Shown: piece after piece, positions 1-8,006 of the stretch
Position numbering within the stretch: position 1 is the stretch's first letter
Layout of the letters: each line of letters begins with the position of its first letter
Assembly: GCA_031253835.1 (NCBI GenBank)
Contig: JAIRVP010000063.1
Coordinates: 32,099 to 96,098, forward strand
Length of the DNA: 64,000 bases
Source of the DNA: Burkholderia sp.
GTDB lineage: Bacteria > Pseudomonadota > Gammaproteobacteria > Burkholderiales > Burkholderiaceae
Reading direction: 5' to 3'
Program-made: the position numbers and the translations under genes
Notes under the pieces: generated by a model
What the model was told of the DNA's origin: nothing
The model's input: the letters and a program-made list of their open reading frames with translations, nothing else
The model's database searches: none

Positions 1-2
1 AT

Positions 3-539
3 CGCGTGCAGCGCGTGCCGGCGACCGAGACGCAGGGGCGCATCCACACGTCCGCGTGCACGGTCGCGGTGATGCCGGAAGCCGACGAGATCGGCGAGGT
101 CGAGATCAATCCGGCCGACCTGCGGATCGACACGTTCCGCGCATCCGGCGCGGGCGGGCAGCACATCAACAAGACCGACTCGGCGGTGCGCGTCACGCAC
201 ATCCCGACCGGGATCGTCGTCGAATGCCAGGACGACCGTTCGCAGCACAAGAACAAGGATCGCGCGCTGAAGGTGCTCGCCGCGCGCATCAAGGACAAGC
301 AGTATCACGAGCAGCACGCGAAGGAAGCCGCGACGCGCAAGAGCCTGATCGGCTCCGGCGACCGTTCCGAACGGATCCGCACGTACAACTTTCCGCAAGG
401 CCGGATGACCGACCACCGGATCAACCTGACGCTGTACCGGCTCGAAGCGATCATGGACGGCGATCTCGACGAACTGATCGGCGTGCTCGTCACCGAGCAC
501 CAGGCCGAGCTGCTTGCGTCGCTCGGCGAAGCCGACTGA
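3..539 (+). CDS. prfA: Peptide chain release factor 1, 3' part
   Basis: This is the C-terminal part of RF1, which recognises UAA/UAG in the ribosomal A site and triggers peptide release. The sequence shows the universal GGQ motif in the context GAGGQHIN (near base 150), whose glutamine is known to act in the peptidyl-transferase centre, followed by the SDRSERIRTYNFPQGR stretch typical of the family. The start lies upstream of the window, so the tripeptide anticodon region is missing. The stop is eight bases before the start of prmC, which encodes the methyltransferase that modifies the GGQ glutamine; the two are evidently cotranscribed. Identification is firm. Confidence 0.97.
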   Translation, partial: RVQRVPATETQGRIHTSACTVAVMPEADEIGEVEINPADLRIDTFRASGAGGQHINKTDSAVRVTHIPTGIVVECQDDRSQHKNKDRALKVLAARIKDKQYHEQHAKEAATRKSLIGSGDRSERIRTYNFPQGRMTDHRINLTLYRLEAIMDGDLDELIGVLVTEHQAELLASLGEAD

Positions 540-546
540 GGCCGCG

Positions 547-1389
547 ATGCCCGACACCACCGCCGACGAACTGTTGCGCGCGTCGCCGCTCGACGCGGTC
601 GATGCGCGCGTGCTGCTCGCGCACGCGCTCGGCTGGACCCGCACGCAGCTGATCACGCGCGGCGATGCGCCGCTCGATGCGGCCGCGGTCGACCGCTACC
701 GCGCGCTCGAAGCGCGCCGCGTCGCCGGCGAACCCGTCGCGCAACTGGTCGGGATGCGCGAATTCTTCGGCCGCCCGTTCGACGTGACGCCCGACGTACT
801 GATCCCGCGCCCCGAAACCGAACTGCTCGTCGAAGCCGCGCTCGACGCGATCGACGGGGTACCGCACGCGGCCGTGCTCGATCTCGGCACCGGCAGCGGC
901 GCGATCGCCGTGTCGATCGCCGCCGAGCGTCCCGATGCACGCGTGTGGGCGCTCGACCGCTCGCCGGCCGCGCTCGTCGTCGCGCAACGCAACGCGGACA
1001 AGCTGCTCGACGCACGCCGCCCCGGCGGCCCGCTGCAATGGCTGCAGAGCGACTGGTACGCGGCGCTCGATCCCTCGCTCGTGTTCGACACGATCGTCAG
1101 CAACCCGCCGTACATCGCGCAGCACGATCCGCATCTCGCGCAGGGCGACCTGCGTTTCGAGCCGCGCGGCGCACTCACCGATGACGCCGACGGCCTCAGC
1201 GCGATCCGCACGATCGTCGCGGGCGCCGGCACCCGCCTGAAGCCGGGCGGCACGCTCTGGATCGAGCACGGCTACGACCAGGCCGAAGCCGTCCGCACGA
1301 TCCTCGCCTCGCACGGCTTCGTCGCGGTCGAATCGCTCGCCGATCTCGCCGCGATCGAACGCACGACCGGTGGCCGGATGCCGGGCTGA
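547..1389 (+). CDS. prmC: Release-factor glutamine N5-methyltransferase PrmC
   Basis: PrmC transfers a methyl group from SAM to the glutamine of the GGQ motif of RF1/RF2. The 280-residue product has the N-terminal helical substrate-binding part, a SAM-binding motif I VLDLGTGSGAIA near residue 110, and the signature NPPY near residue 185, which binds the target glutamine amide in this family. The start at 547 was chosen because the protein begins MPDTTADELL directly after the prfA stop; an in-frame start further upstream would overlap prfA. A short GC hairpin (gccgggc/gcccggc, 1380-1397) spans its stop codon but has no T-run. Confidence 0.95.
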   Translation: MPDTTADELLRASPLDAVDARVLLAHALGWTRTQLITRGDAPLDAAAVDRYRALEARRVAGEPVAQLVGMREFFGRPFDVTPDVLIPRPETELLVEAALDAIDGVPHAAVLDLGTGSGAIAVSIAAERPDARVWALDRSPAALVVAQRNADKLLDARRPGGPLQWLQSDWYAALDPSLVFDTIVSNPPYIAQHDPHLAQGDLRFEPRGALTDDADGLSAIRTIVAGAGTRLKPGGTLWIEHGYDQAEAVRTILASHGFVAVESLADLAAIERTTGGRMPG

Positions 1390-1456
1390 TGCCCGGCCCG
1401 CCCGGTTGAAATCCGCTATCATTTCGATCTAACGCCCCGCAAACGCAAGGTCAGTC

Positions 1457-1768
1457 ATGGACACCCAACAACGTATCAAGCAAATCGTCGACGAAAACCA
1501 GGTCGTGCTCTTCATGAAGGGCAACGCGCAATTCCCGATGTGCGGCTTCTCGGGCCGCGCCGTGCAGGTGCTGAAAGCCTGCGGCGTCGACCAGTTCAAG
1601 ACGGTCAACGTGCTCGAGGACGACGAAATCCGCCAGGGCATCAAGGCATTCTCGAACTGGCCGACCATCCCGCAGCTCTACGTGAAGGGCGAATTCGTCG
1701 GCGGCTCGGACATCATGATGGAGATGTACCAGTCGGGCGAACTGCAGCAACTGTTCGCCGCCGCGTAA
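1457..1768 (+). CDS. grxD: Monothiol glutaredoxin (Grx4 family)
   Basis: The 103-residue protein carries the monothiol active site CGFS at about residues 29-32, in the context FPMCGFSGRAVQ, and the glutathione-binding WPTIPQLYVKGEFVGG segment typical of the family. Monothiol glutaredoxins bind and transfer [2Fe-2S] clusters in the cytoplasm, often with BolA, rather than acting as classical reductases. The length equals that of single-domain bacterial Grx4. It is separated from prmC by 67 bases containing a tatcat box (1417-1422) that may be a -10 element. ubiX follows 13 bases after its stop, so the two are probably cotranscribed. Confidence 0.96.
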   Translation: MDTQQRIKQIVDENQVVLFMKGNAQFPMCGFSGRAVQVLKACGVDQFKTVNVLEDDEIRQGIKAFSNWPTIPQLYVKGEFVGGSDIMMEMYQSGELQQLFAAA

Positions 1769-1781
1769 CGCTCCCCTTTCG

Positions 1782-2378
1782 ATGGCATCTCCCAGCGCGC
1801 CGCCACGCCGGCTGATCGTCGCGATCACCGGCGCCACCGGCGCGATCTACGGCGTCCGGCTGCTCGACCTGCTGCGCGCCGCGGGCGGCGTCGAAACGCA
1901 CCTGCTGGTTTCGAACGCCGGCTGGCTCAACATCCAGCATGAACTGAAGCTGCCGAAGGCCGATCTCGAAAGCCGTGCGGACGTCGTGCACTCGGTGCGC
2001 GACGTCGGCGCGACGATCGCGTCGGGTTCGTTCGCGACCGACGGGATGGTGATCGCGCCGTGCTCGATGAAGACGCTCGCGAGCGTCGCGCACGGGCTGT
2101 CCGACAACCTGATCACGCGCGCGGCCGACGTCACGCTGAAGGAACGGCGCCGTCTCGTGCTGATGGTGCGCGAAACACCGTTCAACCTCGCGCATCTGCG
2201 CAACATGACCGCCGTCACCGAGATGGGCGGCATCGTCTTTCCGCCGCTGCCCGCGTTCTACGCGATGCCGAAGACGATCGAGGAACTCGTCGACCAGACG
2301 GTCACGCGCGTGCTCGACCTGTTCGCACTCAGCGCGCCGCAGACGACGCCGTGGGCCGGGATCCGGCACGCGCAGTAA
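1782..2378 (+). CDS. ubiX: Flavin prenyltransferase UbiX
   Basis: UbiX transfers a dimethylallyl group to FMN to make the prenylated flavin cofactor of UbiD, which decarboxylates the ubiquinone precursor. The 198-residue product has the N-terminal flavoprotein fold signature VAITGATGAIYGVRLL, the APCSMKTLA loop, and the conserved RRRLVLMVRETPFN and MTAVTEMGGIVFPP segments around the active site. Length and motifs match the family throughout. The ATG at 1782 sits 13 bases after grxD. A UbiD partner is not in this window. The alternative name, Pad1-type aromatic acid decarboxylase subunit, refers to the same family. Confidence 0.95.
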   Translation: MASPSAPPRRLIVAITGATGAIYGVRLLDLLRAAGGVETHLLVSNAGWLNIQHELKLPKADLESRADVVHSVRDVGATIASGSFATDGMVIAPCSMKTLASVAHGLSDNLITRAADVTLKERRRLVLMVRETPFNLAHLRNMTAVTEMGGIVFPPLPAFYAMPKTIEELVDQTVTRVLDLFALSAPQTTPWAGIRHAQ

Positions 2379-2520
2379 GCGCGCCCTTCTTCACGCATCT
2401 CCGCCGATTTCTCCGGCAACTCATTCGATTTCACACGCACTGACGCCTGCCCGTATCGATACGCGTTGCATTGCGCCCATTATCAACAAACAAGCGTCAA
2501 TCAAATTCCTGAACGCCGAT

Positions 2521-2548
2521 TTATCAATGCACGGTGCGCGCCTATAGT
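2521..2548 (+). promoter_or_regulatory. Candidate sigma-70 promoter of the dioxygenase gene
   Basis: ttatca (2521-2526), a 16-base spacer and tatagt (2543-2548) lie 33 bases upstream of the ATG at 2581, in a locally AT-rich gap after ubiX. The boxes are imperfect; this is inference from consensus only. Confidence 0.4.
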
Positions 2549-2580
2549 CACAGGCAACCCCTTTTCGCAGGCCACCACCA

Positions 2581-3371
2581 TGAACCGCTTGCCTTCGCTG
2601 TACCTGTCCCACGGCGCCCCGACGCTGCCGATCGACCCGACGCTGCCGTCCGGCGCGTTCACGCACCTCAGTGCCGAATTGCCGCGCCCGCGCGCGGTGC
2701 TGATGCTGTCCGCGCACTGGGGCACGCAACGGCCGGTCGCGAGCGTCGCCGCGCATCCGGAAACGATCCACGATTTCTACGGGTTCCCGCAGGCGCTGTA
2801 CGACATCCGCTATCCGGCGCCGGGCGCGCCCGACGTCGCCGAACGCGCGGCCACGCTGCTGAATGCAGCCGGCATCGCGACCGCGACGACCGAGCACGGC
2901 CTCGACCACGGCGCGTGGGTACCGATGCTGCTGATGTTCCCGGAGGCCGACGTGCCGGTCGCGCAGTTGTCGATCCAGCCGCGCGCGGACGCCGCGCATC
3001 ACTTCGCGCTCGGCCGTGCGCTGCGGCCGCTGCGCGACGAAGGCGTGATGGTGATCGGCTCGGGCCAGATCACGCACAACCTGCGCGCGGCCGATTTCGG
3101 CGCCGCGCCCGAGGATGCGGACCCGCGTGTCGCGGAATTCACCGACTGGTTCGAGGCGAAGCTTGCCGCGCGCGATGTCGACGCGTTGCTCGACTACCGC
3201 CGGCAGGCGCCGCACGCGGCGCTGATGCACCCGACCGACGAGCATCTGCTGCCGGTCTTCACGGCGCTCGGCGCGGCGGACGACGATTACCAGCTCGGCA
3301 TCCAGTCGCTCGGCACCTACCAGCGCGTGCTCGCGATGACGAACTACGTGTTCGCCAGCACCGGCGCCTGA
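2581..3371 (+). CDS. DODA-type extradiol ring-cleavage dioxygenase (YgiD-like)
   Basis: A 263-residue member of the LigB/DODA family, relatives of which cleave catechols such as L-DOPA at the 4,5 position using a single metal ion. Histidines expected to bind the metal are visible in LSHGAPTLP near the N terminus, SAHWGTQRP, HGLDHGAWVPM and GQITHNLR. The start at 2581 gives the canonical MNRLPSLYLSHGAP N terminus; an upstream in-frame ATG would add 38 unconserved residues across the promoter-like region. The natural substrate cannot be read from the sequence. The gene ends just before a strong bidirectional terminator shared with the permease gene. Confidence 0.88.
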
Positions 3372-3397
3372 GCCGCGACGCAACCGTCAGCCGCCAA

Positions 3398-3437
3398 CAA
3401 AAAGCCCGCCCGAGCATCGCTCGGGCGGGCTTTTTTT
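3398..3437. terminator. Bidirectional rho-independent terminator
   Basis: Perfect stem agcccgcccga/tcgggcgggct (3403-3431) flanked by an A-run on the left and a run of seven Ts on the right. It lies between the convergent dioxygenase and permease genes and can serve both. Confidence 0.92.
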
Positions 3438-3479
3438 CGCTGCGTCCTGCCGCCGCCGAATCCGGCGACAGGTCAGGCG

Positions 3480-5078
3480 TCAGGCACCGATCCCTTCGAG
3501 GATCTCGTCGTGCGACTCGCGCTCGTCGAGATACTTGGTCCGGTAGCCGGTATTCACGCCCCAGAAGTAGAACACCAGCGCAATCGCCGCGACGACCAGC
3601 ATGTCCCAGCCGTACGGCAGGTAGCCGTGACCGCCGAATTCCTTGCTGCCGATCAGCGACAGCACGGCCATCGTCGGCAGATACGCGACCAGCCACCAGG
3701 CAGCCTTCAGGTCGGCACCCCAGCCGCTCCAGCCCGACCTCGCCTGGAAGAAGAAGTACACCGGCAGCGCGACAACCATCAGCAGGATGATTTCGCCCGT
3801 CAGCGGCCACTTCGCCCAGTACAGGATCAGCGACGCGCACACGAATGCGAACGGGGCGATCAGCTTCATCAGCGGAATCGACAGCGGACGCTCGATGTCG
3901 GTCGCCGCACGGCGCAGCGCCATCAGGCTGATCGGGCCGGTCAGGTACGAGATCACCGTGGCGACCGAGATCACGGCCGCGAGCGAGCTCCAGCCGCGGA
4001 AGAAGAACAGGAAGATGAACGACACGAGCAGGTTGAACCACATCGCCTGGCGCGGCACACCGTAGATCGGGTGCACGTTGCCGAACATCTTCGGCATCGT
4101 GTTGTTGCGCTCCATCGCGTAGATCATCCGCGTGGTCGTCGCCATGTAGGTCGTGCCGGTGCCGCTCGGGCTGACGAACGCGTCGATGTACAGCAGGATC
4201 GCGAGCCAGTTCAGGTTCAGCGCGATCGCGAGTTCCGCGAACGGCGACGAGAAGTTGAAGTGCGCCCAGCCCTTCGCGACGTCAGCCGGATTCACCGAGC
4301 CGATGTACGCCATCTGCAGCAGCACGTAGATCACGAGCGCGATCAGGATCGACGTGATCACCGCGAACGGCACGCTGCGCGACGGATTGCGCGCTTCGCC
4401 CGCGAGGTTCACCGGGCTCTGGAAGCCGTTGAACGCGAACACGATGCCGCTCGTCGCGACCGCGGTCAGCACGGCCGACCAGCCGTACGGCGCGAAGCTC
4501 GCATTCGATGCGGTGCCGAGGTTCTCCGAATGGAAGCTCGTCAGCATCAGGCCGAGGATCGTGGCGCCCGGGATCAGGAACTTGAAGATCGTGATCGCGG
4601 TGTTCGCACGCGCAAAGGCCTTCACGCCCCAGTAGTTCAGCAGGAAGTAGATGACGACCAGCACGGCCGACAACAGCAGGCCGGGTGTGGTCAACTCGCC
4701 GTTCACGAACAGCGCATGCGCCCATGGATACGGCCACGTGCTCATGTACTGGATCGACGCTTCGGCCTCGATCGGGATCACGGAAACGATCGCGATCCAG
4801 TTGGCCCAGGCGCTGATGAAACCGACCAGCGAACCGTGCGAGTAGCGCGCGTAGCGCACCATGCCGCCCGACTCGGGGAACATCGCGCCCAGTTCTGCGT
4901 ACGTCAGTGCAATCGCGAGAATCACGACCGCGCCGATGATCCATGCACAGATCGCCGCCGGACCGGCGATCTTCGCGGCTTTCCAGGCGCCGAACAGCCA
5001 GCCCGAACCGATAATCGAACCCAGCCCCGTCAACATCAATGCAAACGGGCCGATGTTCCGTTGAATAGAACTCTTCAC
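3480..5078 (-). CDS. APC-superfamily amino acid permease
   Basis: A 532-residue integral membrane protein with about 12-14 hydrophobic segments. The N terminus carries the APC-family first-helix motif LTGLGSIIGSGWLFG, whose unwound Gly-rich part binds the substrate carboxylate in characterised relatives, and TYAELGAMFPESGGMVRYA follows, as in amino acid/polyamine permeases. It should import an amino acid by proton or sodium coupling in the inner membrane; the substrate is not deducible. The start MKSSIQRNIGPFAL at 5078 is preceded by an aggagag ribosome-binding site. About 420 bases separate it from divergent cspA, and it shares the downstream terminator with the dioxygenase gene. Confidence 0.9.
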   Translation of the reverse strand: MKSSIQRNIGPFALMLTGLGSIIGSGWLFGAWKAAKIAGPAAICAWIIGAVVILAIALTYAELGAMFPESGGMVRYARYSHGSLVGFISAWANWIAIVSVIPIEAEASIQYMSTWPYPWAHALFVNGELTTPGLLLSAVLVVIYFLLNYWGVKAFARANTAITIFKFLIPGATILGLMLTSFHSENLGTASNASFAPYGWSAVLTAVATSGIVFAFNGFQSPVNLAGEARNPSRSVPFAVITSILIALVIYVLLQMAYIGSVNPADVAKGWAHFNFSSPFAELAIALNLNWLAILLYIDAFVSPSGTGTTYMATTTRMIYAMERNNTMPKMFGNVHPIYGVPRQAMWFNLLVSFIFLFFFRGWSSLAAVISVATVISYLTGPISLMALRRAATDIERPLSIPLMKLIAPFAFVCASLILYWAKWPLTGEIILLMVVALPVYFFFQARSGWSGWGADLKAAWWLVAYLPTMAVLSLIGSKEFGGHGYLPYGWDMLVVAAIALVFYFWGVNTGYRTKYLDERESHDEILEGIGA

Positions 5079-5322
5079 ATCCTCTCCTGTGTCTCAAAAA
5101 GCATGGTCGGCCTGCGGTCCGGGATCGGCTCGGACAGCACCGCGCACGCATTCTTGGGGGGACGCGTCACCCGATCAGGGCAACCCGTCCACGCGGCGCG
5201 TAGTTTAACGGTTGCACCTCAAACGTGCCGCCAAAATCGTTCAGCCCCTACAAAAAATTCGCATCGTTTGCAAGCTTTGTAAACCTGATCTACGCAATAA
5301 CCCTGAGAGCATGGGAATACGG

Positions 5323-5351
5323 TTGACCATGAGGGCGATTAGCCGTATAAA
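5323..5351 (+). promoter_or_regulatory. Strong sigma-70-like promoter of cspA with long leader
   Basis: ttgacc (5323-5328), a 17-base spacer and tataaa (5346-5351) form a near-consensus promoter. Transcription from about 5358 would leave a leader of roughly 140 bases before the ATG at 5499, the usual arrangement for cold-shock genes whose leader folds in a temperature-dependent way. The rest of the 5079-5498 gap shows no gene. Confidence 0.7.
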
Positions 5352-5498
5352 GGACTTCGCAGGATTTCAAGTGGCGAGTGAATTGGTTCTTTCGTAGTTC
5401 GCCCATCAACGGTACTCCGGTTGGTCCTATTACCCCTTCCTTGATTTTCCGCACCCCATGGGCTTCGGCCCCGTTTTATCTTTTTAGGAACAAGTAAC

Positions 5499-5702
5499 AT
5501 GGCAACCGGTACCGTCAAGTGGTTCAATGACGCAAAGGGCTTCGGCTTCATCACCCCGGAAGGCGGCGGCGACGATCTGTTCGCGCACTTCTCGGAAATC
5601 CGCGTCGAAGGCTTCAAGACGCTGCAAGAAAACCAGAAGGTTGAATTCGAAGTGAAGACGGGCCCGAAGGGTCTGCAAGCTGCGAACATCCGTCCGGTCT
5701 AA
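5499..5702 (+). CDS. cspA: Cold-shock protein (CspA family)
   Basis: A 67-residue single cold-shock domain. RNP-1 is visible as KGFGFITP (about residues 15-22) and RNP-2 as DLFAHFSEI (about 30-38); these aromatic motifs bind single-stranded RNA or DNA. The protein acts in the cytoplasm as an RNA chaperone or transcription antiterminator. The ribosome-binding site is taggaac, seven bases before the start. A near-consensus promoter and a long untranslated leader lie upstream, and a strong hairpin terminator follows the stop. Which csp paralogue this is cannot be decided; the symbol is family-level. Confidence 0.96.
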   Translation: MATGTVKWFNDAKGFGFITPEGGGDDLFAHFSEIRVEGFKTLQENQKVEFEVKTGPKGLQAANIRPV

Positions 5703-5723
5703 GCTTGGCGCGATAATTCGTGT

Positions 5724-5757
5724 AAAAAAGCCCCGCTTCGGCGGGGCTTTTTGTTTT
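5724..5757. terminator. Bidirectional terminator after cspA
   Basis: The stem gccccgc-ttcg-gcggggc (5731-5748) has six As on its left and ttttt on its right. It ends cspA and, read in reverse, the convergent Hsp70-like gene. Confidence 0.92.
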
Positions 5758-5804
5758 CGGGCGCCGAAGCGGCATGGCGGCTATGCCATACCGCCGATCG
5801 CCAT

Positions 5805-7055
5805 TCAGCCGAACAATCGCTGCGCGTGAATGCCGAGGCCCGTCGCGACACTCGCGAGACGGTCGCCGAATACCGGCTGCGCGTCCGGGAATGCGCCCGC
5901 GAGCGCGCCCGACAGGAACGCGAGCCCGGTCGAACCGCCGGTGAAATACAGCGCGCCGACGTCGCGCGGCGCGATGCCCGCGAGCCGTACCGTCTCGCGC
6001 GCGGCGTCGACGATGCGCGAGGTGTCGTCGCGGCTCGCATCGACGAGGCGGTCCGCGTCGAACGCGATCAGCAGATCTTCTTCCACGTCGTTCAGGTTGA
6101 TCATCGTCTCCCCGCCCGCCGCGACGCCGATCTTCGCTTCTTCCGCGCGCGCCATCAGTGCATGCCCGAGCCGCTGCTCGACCACGCTCGTGAGCCGGTC
6201 GTACTGCCGCACATCCTGGTACAGGTGTTTCATCAGCTTCAGCTCGCCGAGCCGCTTCGGCGTGTAGACCGTGTTGATCAGGTGCCAGGTCGCGAGATCG
6301 AAGTAGATCTTGTTCGGCAGTTCGCGCCCTTCCGGGTCGAGCGAACGGTAGCCGAATGCGGGCAGGATCGACGCCAGCTCGACACGCCGGTCGTAGTCGG
6401 TACCCGCGACGTGCACGCCGTGGTGCGCGAGCACGTCGTCCTTGCGCTCGAGCCGCGCCATCCGCTCCGGCCCGACCCGCACCAGCGAGAAGTCGGACGT
6501 GCCGCCGCCGATGTCGGCGACGAGCACGAGGCGCTCGGCCTGCTGGCGCGATTCGTAGTCGAATGCGGCGGCGATCGGTTCGTACTGGAAGTGCACGTCC
6601 GCGAAGCCGACCGATTGCGCGGCCGCCTCGAGCTGGTCCTGCGCGAGGCGGTCGGCGCGCGGATCGTCGTCGACGAAGAATACCGGCCGGCCGAGCACCG
6701 CCCGGCCGATCGCCGCGCCCGCGCGCGCTTCGGCCTTGCGCTTCAGGTGCGTCAGGAAGCGCGCGATGATGTCGGTATACGCGATCGCGCTGCCGTCGCC
6801 GAGATCGGTCGTCGTTTCCGCGAGCGGCGAGCCGAGGATGCTCTTCATCGAGCGCATCAGCCGGCCGTCGAAGCCGTCGATATAGGAAGCCAGCGCCGCA
6901 CGGCCGTACTCGACCGTCTCTTCGTCGTTGTTGAAGAAGATCGCGGTGGGCAGCGTCAGGTGGTCGCCCTCGACGGGCGCGAGGCGCATGCCGTCGCCGT
7001 CGGGCAGCGCCACGGCGGAATTGGACGTGCCGAAATCGATCGCGCAGTAAGTCAT
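5805..7055 (-). CDS. Hsp70-family protein (YegD-like)
   Basis: A 416-residue protein made only of an actin/Hsp70-type ATPase fold. The N terminus has the phosphate-1 loop IDFGTSNSAVALPDG, phosphate-2 is LVADIGGGTSDFSL, and the adenosine motif is LYFTGGSTGLAFL. It lacks the substrate-binding beta domain and lid of DnaK, so it matches the shorter YegD class, whose clients are unknown. It is transcribed toward the cspA terminator and appears monocistronic. In this family ATP hydrolysis would be expected, but whether it chaperones anything is not shown by the sequence. Confidence 0.88.
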   Translation of the reverse strand: MTYCAIDFGTSNSAVALPDGDGMRLAPVEGDHLTLPTAIFFNNDEETVEYGRAALASYIDGFDGRLMRSMKSILGSPLAETTTDLGDGSAIAYTDIIARFLTHLKRKAEARAGAAIGRAVLGRPVFFVDDDPRADRLAQDQLEAAAQSVGFADVHFQYEPIAAAFDYESRQQAERLVLVADIGGGTSDFSLVRVGPERMARLERKDDVLAHHGVHVAGTDYDRRVELASILPAFGYRSLDPEGRELPNKIYFDLATWHLINTVYTPKRLGELKLMKHLYQDVRQYDRLTSVVEQRLGHALMARAEEAKIGVAAGGETMINLNDVEEDLLIAFDADRLVDASRDDTSRIVDAARETVRLAGIAPRDVGALYFTGGSTGLAFLSGALAGAFPDAQPVFGDRLASVATGLGIHAQRLFG

Positions 7056-7243
7056 GGGAAGTTGCCGCAGCAGGGCCGGCGCGAAAACGGAAAGGACGGG
7101 CTTTTTAACATGAAGCCCGCGGGATCACAACCGGGGCTGGCCACCGGTGCCGCGCGGCGGGCGCCGGCGGCGACGGCGCGCGGGGCGGCACGCCGGGGAC
7201 ACACGCGGACGGGATGCCGGATGCAGCCCGCCCGCCTGCAGGG

Positions 7244-7849
7244 TCAGGCTGCCGCGTCGAAGCTCTTCTTCCACGCGCCCGCATAGACGACTTCGCCGAT
7301 CGCATGGCGCGTACGCGGCGCCTTTTCGCGATCGCGCAGCACGGGATCGAGCTTGTCGACGTTGCCGTAGTGGCCGAGCGAGATGATCGACAGGATCGCG
7401 ACGTCGGCCGGAATCGCGAACGTATCGCGAAACGCCTTCGCGTCGAAACCGCTCATCTGGTGGGCGGCGAGGCCGAGCGCATGCGCCTGCAGCACCAGCG
7501 ACATCGCGGCGGCACCCGCGTCGTACGACGCGGTCGGCGCCGGCTCGCCCTTCGGCGTCAGCGTGTGCGCGGTCACAGCGATCAGCACGGGCGCCGGCGC
7601 ATTCCAGCCCTGGTTGAACGGCACCAGGGTCGCGAACGCGCGCTTGAATGCGTCTTCGTCCTGCACGCGATCGAATACGATGAAACGCCACGGCTGCGCG
7701 TTGTACGCGGACGGGGCCCAGCGCGCGGCTTCGAGCACTGCGTGCAGATCGCCGGCGCTGACGGGCTCGTCCGAATAGGCGCGCGGGCTCCAGCGGCCTG
7801 CGATCAGATCGTGAATCGAAACAGTGGTGGGAGCAGGTTTGACGGACAT
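7244..7849 (-). CDS. Nitroreductase family protein
   Basis: A 201-residue FMN-dependent oxidoreductase of the nitroreductase fold. The N terminus carries RWSPRAYSDEPV and the next helix ARWAPSAYNAQPWRFIV, both typical FMN-contacting segments, and the C-terminal part has SLGHYGNVDKLD. Such enzymes use NAD(P)H to reduce nitroaromatics, quinones or flavins; the physiological substrate is unknown. The start at 7849 (MSVKPAPTTV) was preferred over the ATG six codons upstream because gagga precedes it at proper spacing. It lies alone between the Hsp70-like gene and an MFS transporter gene, all on the reverse strand but with gaps of more than 130 bases. Confidence 0.9.
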   Translation of the reverse strand: MSVKPAPTTVSIHDLIAGRWSPRAYSDEPVSAGDLHAVLEAARWAPSAYNAQPWRFIVFDRVQDEDAFKRAFATLVPFNQGWNAPAPVLIAVTAHTLTPKGEPAPTASYDAGAAAMSLVLQAHALGLAAHQMSGFDAKAFRDTFAIPADVAILSIISLGHYGNVDKLDPVLRDREKAPRTRHAIGEVVYAGAWKKSFDAAA

Positions 7850-8006
7850 GCGGTTCCTCGCTGACATCGATGAAGGGGCGCGAACGCCCGGCGAACCGCA
7901 AGCATACCCGCTTGAGCGGCTGCGCGCCCGATCCTCCCGCGCTATGCAAATCTCCGTGCCTGCATTGGCCGGCCGCAGGCTGCGCGGCCGGCCGCGTTCA
8001 CCGCGT

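Noticed and set aside
1380..1397. Hairpin gccgggc-tgat-gcccggc over the prmC stop
   Set aside because: It has no T-run and overlaps coding sequence, so it was not listed as a terminator.
3510..5282. A 590-codon forward frame antisense to the APC permease
   Set aside because: The reverse strand encodes a clean multi-helix permease; the forward frame is hydrophilic and featureless.
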